Positions 42,085 through 50,193 of a DNA stretch of 64,000 nt are shown here, one piece after another. The translations under genes were made by a program, and so were the position numbers. The notes beneath the pieces are model-generated. The model did not search any database. It saw only the letters and a program-made list of their open reading frames with translations, and was not told where the DNA came from. Each line of letters opens with the position of its first letter. Positions within the stretch are counted from its first letter, which is position 1. The DNA comes from Rothia nasimurium (GTDB lineage Bacteria > Actinomycetota > Actinomycetes > Actinomycetales > Micrococcaceae): assembly GCF_928392795.1 (NCBI RefSeq), contig NZ_CAKMTJ010000002.1:186001-250000 (forward strand), given 5' to 3'.

Positions 42085-43614
42085 CTACTTCTCATCGCTG
42101 GTGGGCTTGGTGGTGTCGGCCTGGTCGGTTTTAGGCTGCGCGGACGCGTCCGCCCCGGCGTCCTGACCCTGGGCCGCCTTCTCGGCTGCCCGGCGGGCCT
42201 CGGCCTCAGCCTTTGCCTTCATGTTGGCCTCCCAGCGGGCCTGGGCGGCAGCTGCCCGCTCGGCGTCCTTGGCGGCCTTACGCGCGGCGGCTTCTTCCTG
42301 GGCCTTTTGCTGGGCAACCTTCTTGGCGTAGTACTTACCCAAGAACTCGTCGCGGTAGTCGAAATATTCCCCGGAGTCGATCGCCGCGCGGGCGTCGTCC
42401 ACCATCTTCACAATAAAGCGCTCGTTGTGAATCGAGGCCAGGGTCGCTGAGAGGCGCTCGTCGGCCTTGAAGAGGTGGTGCAGGTAGGCGCGGGTGTAGT
42501 GGGTGCAGGTGTAGCAGTCGCAGCCCTCGAAGATGGGGGAGAAGTCGGTGCGGTAGCGGGCGTTGGTCAGGTTGAAGCGGCCATCGGGGGTGTAAACGGC
42601 CGCGTTGCGGGCCACGCGGGTGGGGGAGACACAGTCGAAGGTGTCGACGCCGTTTTCAATGCCGGTGAAGATGTCATCGGGCTCCGAAATGCCCAGCAGG
42701 TGGCGGGGCTTGTTCTCGGGTAGTTCCTCGTTGCACCAGCGCACGATAGTGCCCAGGTTTTCCTTTTCGAGCGCCCCGCCCAGGCCAAAGCCGTCAAAGG
42801 GCATGGAGCCGAGGTCGCGGCAGGCTTTGCGGCGCAGGTCCTCATACTGGGCCCCCTGAATCACACCAAAAAGGGCCTGATAGGGCTTGCCCACCCGCTC
42901 AGCGGTCAGACGCTGGTGCTCAGCAATACAGCGCAGGGCCCACAGCCGGGTGCGCTCCAGCGCCTCTTCCTGGTAGGCACGGGAGTTATAAAGAGTGGTC
43001 AGCTCATCGAAGGCAAACATGATGTCAGCACCAATCTGGTGCTGCACCTGCATAGATACCTCGGGGGTGAAACGGTGAATATCGCCGTTGATGTGGGACT
43101 TAAAGTTGACCCCGTCGTCGTCCACATGGGCCATGCGTTCCTTGCCAGCCGCCACGTCGTCGTCGCCGATGGGGCGGCCGTCCGCGCCGGTAGCCCCGGC
43201 CACGGTGCCCATGTCGATGACCTTCTTGAAGCCGGAACCCAGGCTCATCACCTGGAAGCCCCCGGAGTCGGTGAAGGTGGGGCCGTCCCAGTTCATGAAC
43301 TTACCCAGGCCGCCTGCGGCGTCGAGGACGTCCGGCCCCGGCTGCAGGTAGAGGTGGTAGGCGTTGGCCAGCAGGGCCTGGGCGCCCAAATCTTTCATAG
43401 CCTCGGGCAGCACGGCCTTGACGGTTGCCTTGGTACCCACCGGGGTGAAGGCGGGGGTGGCGATATCGCCGTGCGGGGTGTGAATGACGCCGGTACGCCC
43501 CTGGAAGGCGCCGCCGTTGGCGTCCACCTGCTTGCCGGTGGGCTGGGCAGTATCGGTCAGGCGGTTGCCCAGTTCAAAAGAAAAAGTGGGATCAGAAAAT
43601 TCGGTATTGAGCAC
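42085..43614 (-). CDS. tgt: Queuine tRNA-ribosyltransferase
   Basis: 509 aa from GTG 43614. The enzyme swaps guanine 34 for queuine or preQ1 in GUN-anticodon tRNAs. DSGGFQVMSLG holds the catalytic Asp region, and FGLGGALEKE and the zinc site CDCYTCTHYTRAYLHHL are intact. A Lys/Ala/Glu-rich tail of about 70 residues follows, longer than usual. The GTG is preferred because an ATG at 43686 lies inside a terminator stem, and because TAGACT is placed seven bases before the GTG (leaderless). Together with YhhQ (36416) this makes a queuosine salvage route. Confidence 0.93.
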   Translation of the reverse strand: MLNTEFSDPTFSFELGNRLTDTAQPTGKQVDANGGAFQGRTGVIHTPHGDIATPAFTPVGTKATVKAVLPEAMKDLGAQALLANAYHLYLQPGPDVLDAAGGLGKFMNWDGPTFTDSGGFQVMSLGSGFKKVIDMGTVAGATGADGRPIGDDDVAAGKERMAHVDDDGVNFKSHINGDIHRFTPEVSMQVQHQIGADIMFAFDELTTLYNSRAYQEEALERTRLWALRCIAEHQRLTAERVGKPYQALFGVIQGAQYEDLRRKACRDLGSMPFDGFGLGGALEKENLGTIVRWCNEELPENKPRHLLGISEPDDIFTGIENGVDTFDCVSPTRVARNAAVYTPDGRFNLTNARYRTDFSPIFEGCDCYTCTHYTRAYLHHLFKADERLSATLASIHNERFIVKMVDDARAAIDSGEYFDYRDEFLGKYYAKKVAQQKAQEEAAARKAAKDAERAAAAQARWEANMKAKAEAEARRAAEKAAQGQDAGADASAQPKTDQADTTKPTSDEK

Positions 43615-43621
43615 GGGAACA

Positions 43622-43627
43622 AGTCTA
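43622..43627 (-). promoter_or_regulatory. -10 box TAGACT of leaderless tgt
   Basis: TAGACT on the minus strand lies seven bases before GTG 43614. No ribosome-binding site is present. Confidence 0.55.
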
Positions 43628-43674
43628 CCGGGTGAGTGCGGAAGGACGCTGTGGCCCCGCTCCTTGAGGGTAAA

Positions 43675-43721
43675 CGAAAGCTTCATAGGTATGCAGGAAG
43701 CACATACCTATGAAGCTTTCG
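43675..43721. terminator. Terminator between ohr and tgt
   Basis: 19-bp perfect stem (43675-43693 with 43703-43721) with a 9-base loop, directly after the ohr stop on the minus strand. Because it overlaps the first codons of the longest tgt frame, that frame's start is unlikely. Confidence 0.88.
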
Positions 43722-43752
43722 GCGACATTCGGTGCGAGTGTGGGGTGCGAGC

Positions 43753-44172
43753 TTAGTCGTCGGAGACGGTGACGGTCACGGGGATGTTGCCGCGGGTGGC
43801 GTTGGAGTAGGGGCAGACCTGGTGGGCTGCGTCGGCCAGTGCCTGGGCCTCGTCCTGGGGTAGCTCGGGGATGACAACCTCAAGCTCAACAGCCAGGCCA
43901 AAGCCCTCGCCCTGCTTGCCGATGGAGACCTTAGCGCCAACGGAGGAGCCTTCAACGTTCTTCTTCTGCATGCGGGCAACCATCTGCAGGGCGGAGTGGA
44001 AGCAGGCTGCGTAGCCGGAGGCAAAGAGCTGCTCGGGGTTCAGGCCCTTGCCGGAGCCGCCCATCTCAACGGGAATGGCGAGATCGGCGTCAAAAGCGCC
44101 ATCAACGGTGCGGACGTGGCCGTTGCGGCCTTCGCCGGTTGCTAGAGCTTCGGTGGTGTAGAGGGGTTCCAT
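43753..44172 (-). CDS. ohr: Organic hydroperoxide resistance protein (Ohr/OsmC family)
   Basis: 139 aa from ATG 44172, with AAAGGA upstream. The two redox cysteines are in FASGYAACFHSAL and VCPYSNATRGN, as in Ohr. TTEALATGEGRNGHVRTVDG and MGGSGKGLNPEQLFA are also typical. It reduces organic and fatty-acid hydroperoxides with dihydrolipoyl thiols. It is divergent from its probable regulator (44273), with an operator of perfect arms between them. Confidence 0.95.
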   Translation of the reverse strand: MEPLYTTEALATGEGRNGHVRTVDGAFDADLAIPVEMGGSGKGLNPEQLFASGYAACFHSALQMVARMQKKNVEGSSVGAKVSIGKQGEGFGLAVELEVVIPELPQDEAQALADAAHQVCPYSNATRGNIPVTVTVSDD

Positions 44173-44195
44173 GGGGTTTCCTTTCATGAGGTTTT

Positions 44196-44219
44196 AATTA
44201 GATTGTACACAATCTAATT
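44196..44219. promoter_or_regulatory. OhrR-type operator
   Basis: Perfect 10-bp arms AATTAGATTG / CAATCTAATT with a 4-bp spacer TACA, in the divergent ohr-ohrR region. MarR-family OhrR regulators bind such AT-rich dyads and release when their cysteine is oxidised. Confidence 0.8.
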
Positions 44220-44259
44220 GTGTGCAAGTAAATTGTTGGCTGATAATTTGCCCACAACC

Positions 44260-44265
44260 TATACT
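44260..44265 (+). promoter_or_regulatory. -10 box TATACT of leaderless ohrR
   Basis: TATACT lies seven bases before the ATG at 44273. GGTGGA directly before the ATG is too close to act as a normal ribosome-binding site. Confidence 0.65.
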
Positions 44266-44272
44266 GGGTGGA

Positions 44273-44737
44273 ATGAACCAAGACAGCAGCCTCGCCCTCG
44301 ACAACCAGCTCTGCTTCTCCCTCTACCGCTCCAGCCGGGCCGTCACCCGCGCCTACCAGCAGCACCTGGGGGAGCTAGGTCTGACCTACCCCCAGTACCT
44401 GGTCATGCTGGTCATGTGGGAGAACCCCGATGGGCTGGGCATGAAAGAACTCGCTGCCCGCCTCGACCTCGACAGCGGCACCCTGACCCCTCTCATCAAG
44501 CGCCTGATTGACCACGGCCTGCTGACCAAGACCCGCGACGCCCGCGACGAGCGTCGCACCCTCGTCAGCCTCACCCCCGCCGGGCAGGAGCTGAGAGGAC
44601 GCGCGGCGTCCGTCCCCGGGGCCATCTACGCCGCCTGCGCGGTCGAGGGCCTGGACGTCCTGGCCCTCAAAGCTGAGCTTGACGCCCTGGCCGAGCACCT
44701 GGCCGAAAGGCCTCCGCAGGCCGGCAGAATCCAGTAG
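44273..44737 (+). CDS. ohrR: MarR-family organic peroxide sensor OhrR
   Basis: 154 aa. LDNQLCFSLYRSSRAVTRAYQ places the sensing Cys at the N-terminal helix where OhrR proteins have it, and the winged helix follows: LGMKELAARLDLDSGTLTPLIKRLIDHGLLTKTRDARDERRTLVSLTPAGQEL. Peroxide oxidation of that Cys relieves repression of ohr. It is divergent from ohr across a 24-bp dyad. ATG 44273 fits the leaderless promoter and the family's usual N-terminus. The gene contains a GGACGC-gcg-GCGTCC palindrome near 44600. Confidence 0.93.
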   Translation: MNQDSSLALDNQLCFSLYRSSRAVTRAYQQHLGELGLTYPQYLVMLVMWENPDGLGMKELAARLDLDSGTLTPLIKRLIDHGLLTKTRDARDERRTLVSLTPAGQELRGRAASVPGAIYAACAVEGLDVLALKAELDALAEHLAERPPQAGRIQ

Positions 44738-44746
44738 ATTAGGGGT

Positions 44747-45403
44747 ATGGTTCCTGCGCGTCTCAAAGCCCGCCCCCTTCTCACCTGCACAGCTCTTGTT
44801 GTCTGCATAGCGGTCGCTTCGCTACTGAGCAATATCACCACAGAAGCCCAGCTCTCGGGCCAGTCTGAGGCCATCACCTATGTGCGTAAAGTGGTGAGCA
44901 AGTTCCTCAACTCGGGCACCCTATGGGCGGCCCTGGGGTTCTACGCGGGCTGGCTGTGGTCTGGCAGCAGAACTCGCCCCGCCCCGCTCTGGGTGCCTGT
45001 AGCAGCCGCGGTGGCAGCGTCCTTAGGTGCCCTAGCCGGGCACTACGCCCTGGGGAACCTGCTGGGCATCATGGAAGCCAGCATCTGGATTGAGAACTAC
45101 CACTGGTTTATTGCAGCCGTTATCATATCGGGGCCCCTGGGCTGGTTGGGCGCTAGGTCCGCGCAGGACGACCGTGCAGGGAAGCTCCTGCGCTATCTGG
45201 TTCCCGCGGGGGCTGTAGCAGAGCCCCTCGTCACCGGCATGTTCTGGTATCCGTCAGGGTTCAGTTTCCCGGTGTCTGAGATTGCCTCAAGCTATACCGT
45301 GGGCCTATTGCTGATGCTTCTAGGCGCGCTGGGACTTTGGGCCGTCTACTGCGCGAATAAGGCGGCCGCCCCCACCCTAGAAAACCCGCGCCGCCGCTTC
45401 TAA
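44747..45403 (+). CDS. Uncharacterised multi-pass membrane protein (DUF6518-like)
   Basis: 218 aa with six hydrophobic helices: LTCTALVVCIAVASLLS, LWAALGFYAGWLWSG, VPVAAAVAASLGALAGHYAL, WFIAAVIISGPLGWLG, LVPAGAVAEPLVTGMFW, YTVGLLLMLLGALGLWAVYC. The spacing and lack of charged residues inside helices suggest a structural or small-molecule-binding role, but no function can be assigned. I tentatively relate it to the DUF6518 family. TAGATT lies six bases before the ATG. It overlaps the convergent GH76 gene by 27 bases. Confidence 0.75.
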   Translation: MVPARLKARPLLTCTALVVCIAVASLLSNITTEAQLSGQSEAITYVRKVVSKFLNSGTLWAALGFYAGWLWSGSRTRPAPLWVPVAAAVAASLGALAGHYALGNLLGIMEASIWIENYHWFIAAVIISGPLGWLGARSAQDDRAGKLLRYLVPAGAVAEPLVTGMFWYPSGFSFPVSEIASSYTVGLLLMLLGALGLWAVYCANKAAAPTLENPRRRF

Positions 45404-46639
45404 CACCATCCAGGCCTGGAGCTGGGTCGAAAGATCAACCGGCTGGGCAGGTTTGAGCACTTCAGAAATATGCCGGGTGACATCGGGCGAAAAGAGCGCG
45501 ACAGCCTCACCGCGGATCTCGGTCGGGTCGATGCCGAGCTCGTTCATGGGCAGGTCAGGGTCGAACTCGCGGCGTCCGTCCCAGAAGAGCTCGGCGGTTG
45601 CAAGGACGAAATCCCGCGCCTGCTCCCGCACGACCTGCGGCAGGGCAGTGTGTGCGGCAACCTCGGCAAGGTAGCGCACCAAAATACCGGTAAAAAGCCC
45701 GCCGTCCCCGCCGCCCTGGGTCGCTAGAACCCGCAGGGTTTCTGCCTCTGACACCTCAAAATCTCGGCCAAACTCCCGGTCAATACCGGCCAAAACCTCG
45801 GCGATATGCTCAGCCGGGTCAACCGTCAGCAGCTCAGACTTGCCGGCATCAAGCACCGCCAGATAGGCCGCGAGAACCGGCCCCTGGTTATAGGTGTAGA
45901 GACCGCGCTCCACCGAAGAAATCTTGGCACGATTCCCGCGCCCGGCCACCTTGACCCCGTCCAGATAAAGGCCGCGCTCAGCATCAAAGAGGTTGGCGTG
46001 CAGCCAGTTCAAGAGGGCAGCAGCCTCGTCATACCGGTGGGCCCGCGCGAGAGCCAGGGCAATGGGAGCGGTCGCCGGGGTGTTCTTAAAATCGTGGTCC
46101 TTCGACCAGAAGGCACCCCCACCCACCTCAGGGGTGCAGGCAGCTGCCAGCTCCCGGTACAGCCGGGTGGCGGCGTCCTGGGCCGCAGAATCCCCGTTGC
46201 CCTCCACGGCGAGCGCCAGCCGGTTGAGGCGCTCGCAGGCCAGGGTCAGCCAGGCCATGTCGTCGTAGAAGGAGTTGGGGTAGGAGCCGAGGTTGCGCAT
46301 CTGGATGCCGCGCAGTACCGCGCGGGCCTGGCGCAGGGACGCTTGTGCCTGGCCCTGCCCGTCGGGTGTGGTGAGCTGGCGGAAGCCTGCATCGACGAGG
46401 TTGTCGAGCAGGTGGGCCTGCCACCAGTAGTGCCATTCACCGCGCCGCTGGCTGCGGCGGCGGGTGTCGGGGTGGAGGGTGCGCCCTAGCAGGGTACCGG
46501 GGACGCCTGCGACCCGGTGCCCGAAGAGCCGCGTGACGGAGTGGGCTGCTGTGCCTGCCCGCTGCCCCAGGGTGTGGCGGTGCTCGGCGGTGAGCGCTGC
46601 GAGCTGGTCGGGTGAGTGCTGCAGGTGCTTGGGGTGCAT
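45377..46639 (-). CDS. Glycoside hydrolase family 76 protein (alpha-1,6-mannanase-like)
   Basis: 420 aa. RGEWHYWWQAHLLDNLVDA, LGSYPNSFYDDMAWLTLACERL and FWSKDHDFKNTPATAPIALALAR are GH76 landmarks; the DD pair in YDDMAW is the catalytic pair of the family. GH76 enzymes cleave alpha-1,6-mannan backbones. There is no signal peptide, so this one appears cytosolic and may act on imported or biosynthetic mannosyl glycans. No other mannan genes are adjacent. It is divergent from the MFS gene at 46823, and a 70-bp palindromic repeat lies between them. Confidence 0.85.
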   Translation of the reverse strand: MHPKHLQHSPDQLAALTAEHRHTLGQRAGTAAHSVTRLFGHRVAGVPGTLLGRTLHPDTRRRSQRRGEWHYWWQAHLLDNLVDAGFRQLTTPDGQGQAQASLRQARAVLRGIQMRNLGSYPNSFYDDMAWLTLACERLNRLALAVEGNGDSAAQDAATRLYRELAAACTPEVGGGAFWSKDHDFKNTPATAPIALALARAHRYDEAAALLNWLHANLFDAERGLYLDGVKVAGRGNRAKISSVERGLYTYNQGPVLAAYLAVLDAGKSELLTVDPAEHIAEVLAGIDREFGRDFEVSEAETLRVLATQGGGDGGLFTGILVRYLAEVAAHTALPQVVREQARDFVLATAELFWDGRREFDPDLPMNELGIDPTEIRGEAVALFSPDVTRHISEVLKPAQPVDLSTQLQAWMVLEAAARVF

Positions 46640-46722
46640 GGCGTTTCTTTCTTTGGCGCGTCGGTGGGCGGTGGTGTGGGCCGGTTTTTAGTCTACCGGC
46701 TGGGCGGTGCCGGTGCTCTTGT

Positions 46723-46792
46723 GCCGAATGTGCCTCTTATTCCCGAGCGGGTGGGCTTACTCCCGACATTCGGGAAAAGGCGTCACATTCGG
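46723..46792. repeat. 70-bp palindromic repeat, copy 1 (before the MFS gene)
   Basis: Identical over 70 bases to 48157-48226. Each copy has nested inverted repeats: outer CCGAATGTG/CACATTCGG, then 7-base spacers on each side, then TTCCCGA/TCGGGAA around a 23-base centre. It lies 30 bases before the MFS start. Confidence 0.85.
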
Positions 46793-46809
46793 TGGCAGGG
46801 CGCTTCTGC

Positions 46810-46815
46810 TAAAGT
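46810..46815 (+). promoter_or_regulatory. -10 box TAAAGT of a leaderless MFS gene
   Basis: TAAAGT lies seven bases before the ATG at 46823. The 70-bp repeat ends 17 bases upstream, so it covers the -35 region and could control the promoter. Confidence 0.6.
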
Positions 46816-46822
46816 ATGGTGA

Positions 46823-48142
46823 ATGCACACCTCTTCTTCTGCTGGGCGGGTTTCTGCCGTCTGGGTTTATTTATCGTCTGCTGCCCTGTCGATGCTGGGC
46901 AATTCTATTGCCGGTATCGTCTGGCCTTGGCTGGTGCTGGAGCGCACCGGCAACCCGGCTGCTGCGGGTATCGTGGCTGCTGCGATTGCGGTGCCGTCGC
47001 TGGTTTTTGCCTATTTTGGTGGCAACCTGGTCGATAGCCTGGGCCGTAAGCCGGTGTCGGTGATGTCGGATATCATTTCGGGCCTGTCGGTGATGGCCGT
47101 GATTGCGGTTGATATGGTTTTTGGGCTGACGCTGAGCTGGTTCATCATCATCGGTATTTTGGGTGCGGTGGGTGATATCCCGGGTATGAGTGCCCGCGCT
47201 GCCCTGGTGGGTGATGTGGCTGCGACCTCGCGTAAGAAGGTTGCCCAGATTTCTGGCTGGAACCAGGCTTTGAGCGGGGTCAGCTTCCTGGTGGGCCCGG
47301 CTGTAGCCGGTGTGCTGATGACGGCCCTGCCCATCGAGCAGGTTCTCTGGATTACGGCCGGTTGCTCCCTGGTGGCCGCCGCCCTGACCGCCTGCTTGCG
47401 CCTGCAGAAGGCGGGCGCGGACGTCCGTGCTGAGGGGCAGGACGCCGCTGCCCAGCTGGGTGAGGACGGGCAGGTGCCAGCGTCCTCCCCTGAAGCCCCT
47501 ACCGAAGACCCTTTCAAGGGGCTGGCGGGCTGGAAGAAGGCCCTGGGCTACCCGGTGATTCGTCTGCTGGCTCTGGATTCTTTGCTATCGATGGCCCTGG
47601 TAATGCCCTATCTAATGGTGCTTCTACCCGCGCATTTTCAGGGAATTAACCAGCCGGGGCTGTACGGGGCATCGATGTCTGCCTTTGCGGTGGGCATGAT
47701 GGTCACCAGCATCGTAGCCGGGAAGATTGTGCCCTTCCCTCGCCGGGCCTGGGTGGTGGGTATGGTCTTCAATACCCTGGCCTTCTTTGGCATGGCCTTG
47801 CTCGAAACTTCCTGGCTAGCCATCGTGGGTATGGGTGTTGCCGGCCTGGGCGGGGGTATTATGAACCCCCTGCAGACCCTGCTGGTGACTGAGGGTGTAC
47901 CCGAGCAGATTCGCGGCCGGTCGTTCTCAATCTTTATGGCTATTAGCCAGGTGGCCGCCCCAATCGGTCTGGTGGCAACCTCGGCGGTGCTAGCCTTTGT
48001 GACGATTTACCAGGTGGCCTGGGCGCTGGCTGGCCTTTGGCTACTGGTGGCTATCTACCTGGTGGTGCGCGGCCTGCAGCTGCTGCCGGCCAGGAGTGCT
48101 GAGTCAGTAGAAAAAGGTGCCCCTGCGCCTGTGGTCGAGTAG
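46823..48142 (+). CDS. MFS transporter (first)
   Basis: 439 aa, about 12 hydrophobic helices. WPWLVLERTGNPAAAGIVAA, NLVDSLGRKPVSVMSDIISG (motif A), PGMSARAALVGDVAATSRKKVAQISGWNQ and PIGLVATSAVLAFV are typical of drug-efflux-like major facilitators. The substrate is unknown. The central loop (RAEGQDAAAQLGEDGQVPASSPEAPTEDP) is coded by sequence with GGACGC at 47440 and GCGTCC at 47480. The gene is bracketed by two identical 70-bp palindromic repeats and probably has a leaderless mRNA. Confidence 0.88.
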   Translation: MHTSSSAGRVSAVWVYLSSAALSMLGNSIAGIVWPWLVLERTGNPAAAGIVAAAIAVPSLVFAYFGGNLVDSLGRKPVSVMSDIISGLSVMAVIAVDMVFGLTLSWFIIIGILGAVGDIPGMSARAALVGDVAATSRKKVAQISGWNQALSGVSFLVGPAVAGVLMTALPIEQVLWITAGCSLVAAALTACLRLQKAGADVRAEGQDAAAQLGEDGQVPASSPEAPTEDPFKGLAGWKKALGYPVIRLLALDSLLSMALVMPYLMVLLPAHFQGINQPGLYGASMSAFAVGMMVTSIVAGKIVPFPRRAWVVGMVFNTLAFFGMALLETSWLAIVGMGVAGLGGGIMNPLQTLLVTEGVPEQIRGRSFSIFMAISQVAAPIGLVATSAVLAFVTIYQVAWALAGLWLLVAIYLVVRGLQLLPARSAESVEKGAPAPVVE

Positions 48143-48156
48143 CTTCAAAGTCCCGG

Positions 48157-48226
48157 GCCGAATGTGCCTCTTATTCCCGAGCGGGTGGGCTTACTCCCGA
48201 CATTCGGGAAAAGGCGTCACATTCGG
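48157..48226. repeat. 70-bp palindromic repeat, copy 2 (after the MFS gene)
   Basis: Exact copy, in direct orientation, of 46723-46792. It starts 15 bases after the MFS stop and ends just before the ArsR-like gene's stop. It could act as a terminator for both convergent genes. Confidence 0.85.
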
Positions 48227-48230
48227 CAGC

Positions 48231-48830
48231 TCATTGTTCCCAGGCTGGTGGGGGAGCGCTGGTTGAGGCCAGGGAGAGTAAGAAGTCGTAGCTCTGAGTG
48301 TTGGCGGTTTGTTTCCCTTGGGTCTCGTAGCTGTCGATGAGGTGAGAGATTTTTTGTCTGAGTTCTTCGGCCTGCTCAGGGGTGAGGTGTAGCTGGGAGA
48401 CGAGTAGGGCTGAACCTTTGGCCGGCACCAGTAGGGGTTGGTCTGTGCTGGCGGAATTGAGTGCCAGCTGCCAGGTGCTTTTGGCATGGTCAAGCTGGGC
48501 ATTGATGAGCCCCAGGGAGAGGGCTGCGTCCTCGGTGGTTGCTGTTTGGGCGTCGAGAGTGAAGCCCTCGCGGGTGGTGAGCTGCCAGACTCTGTCGCGC
48601 TTGTCGCGGGCTTGCTCGGGGGCTTCGGTGATAATGCCACCTTTGGCAAGGGCCCGCAGATGGTAGCTGAGGGCGTTAGGGGGCAGGTCTAATTCGCGGG
48701 CTAGGTCGGTGGCGCGGGCGTAGGTAAGCCTAGCTAGGGTGGTGACGATGCGGACGCGGACGGGGTGGGCCAAGGTCCGCATTTGAGTTCGGACGGTGGT
48801 GGGTTTGGGAGGTTGCTCCGGTGTTGTCAT
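48231..48830 (-). CDS. ArsR-type winged-helix transcriptional regulator
   Basis: 199 aa. MRTLAHPVRVRIVTTLARLTYARATDLARELDLPPNALSYHLRALAKGGIITEAPEQARDKRDRVWQL is a clear HTH_20/ArsR domain, followed by a helical ligand or dimer domain. No metal-binding Cys cluster is present, so a metal sensor is unlikely. TAGACT six bases before the ATG suggests a leaderless mRNA. It is divergent from the MFS gene at 48922, with a 32-bp perfect palindrome between, so it should repress that transporter. Confidence 0.9.
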   Translation of the reverse strand: MTTPEQPPKPTTVRTQMRTLAHPVRVRIVTTLARLTYARATDLARELDLPPNALSYHLRALAKGGIITEAPEQARDKRDRVWQLTTREGFTLDAQTATTEDAALSLGLINAQLDHAKSTWQLALNSASTDQPLLVPAKGSALLVSQLHLTPEQAEELRQKISHLIDSYETQGKQTANTQSYDFLLSLASTSAPPPAWEQ

Positions 48831-48866
48831 GGGGTCAGTCTAGGAAATATTGGGTGTTTCCTCAAA

Positions 48867-48898
48867 AATTATTGCGCAATATATATTGCGCAATAATT
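48867..48898. promoter_or_regulatory. 32-bp perfect palindrome, ArsR operator
   Basis: The two halves each carry TATTGCGCAAT-type 6-2-6 dyads; in effect two copies of ATTGCGCAAT are joined by ATAT. It lies in the promoter region shared by the regulator and the MFS gene. Such a double dyad fits two winged-helix dimers. Confidence 0.85.
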
Positions 48899-48921
48899 CT
48901 TGCTTAAGTTAGGGTGTGGCT

Positions 48922-50193
48922 ATGACATCGCATACTTCATCCCTCTGGCGCAACCGCGAGTACCGCCTCTGGTTCAGCGGTGACCTCTTCCTTGACCTGG
49001 GCACCAGCATAGGCACCTTCGCTTTCCCTCTGATTACCCTGGCGGTTACCGGTTCACCAACGACAGCCGGAACGGTTGCTCTTTTCCAGGGGCTGGGGCA
49101 GATTATGGGAACTCTGCCCGGCGGTGTCCTTGCAGACCGACACGACCGGCGTAGGCTTAGACTTCTTTCCTGTTTCCTAGGTATCTTGGCTCAGATCATT
49201 TTCCTTGCCCTCCTGTTGACCGGCACCGCCACCGTCGGTACCCTCAGTGCCCTGGCTCTGGGAGACCGACTCCGCTCATCTCTACTGGCAGAAGCCTCTA
49301 ACGCCATGATTAAAGAAGTGGTACCCGAAGCAGACCTTCCTCGGGCAATCGCTATCAATCAGGGGAGGGATGCCGCTGTCGGTCTAGGCGGTGGTCCCGC
49401 CGGCGGCGCTCTCTTGGCTATCGGTCTCGCCTACCCGCCCCTGGCTCAGCTTCTAGGTCAGATTATCTCTCTAGCTGCCACCTGTGCCATGACAGGTAGC
49501 TACGCACCGCAGGGTGCTAAGCCTTCTCGATTCTCCGCCCGTAGCGCCCTTAACGATTTCCTAGAAGGAGGTGCCTGGCTATTCCAACGTCGCTTACTTG
49601 TCGTTTTGGCCTGCGCTATTTGCCTGCTGAACTTCAGCATTAGCGGGACCCTCATGACCCTCACCCTCAGCTACACCCAAACCGGAACAAGCCCCGTCGC
49701 TCTAGGTGCTTTGATGGCTACGGTCTCAGCCTCCATGATGGTCGGAGCTCTTTGCGCAGGCTATCTTGTTCAGAAACTCCCCACCGGGCGCGTCCTTATC
49801 GTCGGTTTCCTAACCTTTACCATCTGTCTGGGACTGCTTCCCTGGCTCCCCGGAATCGGCTGGGTAGCTTTCACGTTAGCTCTCGCCGTCCTCGTCATAC
49901 CAACCCTCAATGCCGGCCTTTTGGGCTTTTTAACCCTCATTACTCCCAACGACATCTTGGGGCGGGTTCAGTCCCTCATTGGTTTCGTGGCTGTCGGCCT
50001 TGCTTCCTTGGCCCCGGCGCTTGCTGGATGGGGCCTGGGCCTAGCTGGCCCTTCCGCTACTGCGATTTTCTTTACGATCACCTGCTTCTGCGCCACCCTC
50101 GTGGTAATGAGCAGCCGTGACCTCATAGCACTACCTGCCTCAGAGCAATGGTCTGACTTCGCCCGTAGCCGGAACCTGCTCGACGAGGCCTAG
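48922..50193 (+). CDS. MFS transporter (second), ArsR-regulated
   Basis: 423 aa from ATG 48922 (AGGG seven bases upstream); GTG 48916 in the same frame is an alternative. LWRNREYRLWFSGDLFLDLGTSIGTFAFPLITLAVTGSPTTAG and GGVLADRHDRRRLRLLSC (motif A) identify the DHA3/enterobactin-exporter-like branch of MFS. It probably exports a drug or other small molecule sensed by the divergent ArsR regulator. Its last 54 bases overlap the convergent pseudouridine synthase gene. Confidence 0.88.
   Translation: MTSHTSSLWRNREYRLWFSGDLFLDLGTSIGTFAFPLITLAVTGSPTTAGTVALFQGLGQIMGTLPGGVLADRHDRRRLRLLSCFLGILAQIIFLALLLTGTATVGTLSALALGDRLRSSLLAEASNAMIKEVVPEADLPRAIAINQGRDAAVGLGGGPAGGALLAIGLAYPPLAQLLGQIISLAATCAMTGSYAPQGAKPSRFSARSALNDFLEGGAWLFQRRLLVVLACAICLLNFSISGTLMTLTLSYTQTGTSPVALGALMATVSASMMVGALCAGYLVQKLPTGRVLIVGFLTFTICLGLLPWLPGIGWVAFTLALAVLVIPTLNAGLLGFLTLITPNDILGRVQSLIGFVAVGLASLAPALAGWGLGLAGPSATAIFFTITCFCATLVVMSSRDLIALPASEQWSDFARSRNLLDEA

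Noticed and set aside
45470..46489. Plus-strand frames opposite the GH76 gene
   Set aside because: They are antisense to conserved GH76 blocks, with no independent start signals.
46723..48226. Integron attC sites around the MFS gene
   Set aside because: The repeats have nested dyads and a cassette-like layout, but lack the GTTRRRY/RYYYAAC core sites, there is no integrase, and only one gene is bracketed.
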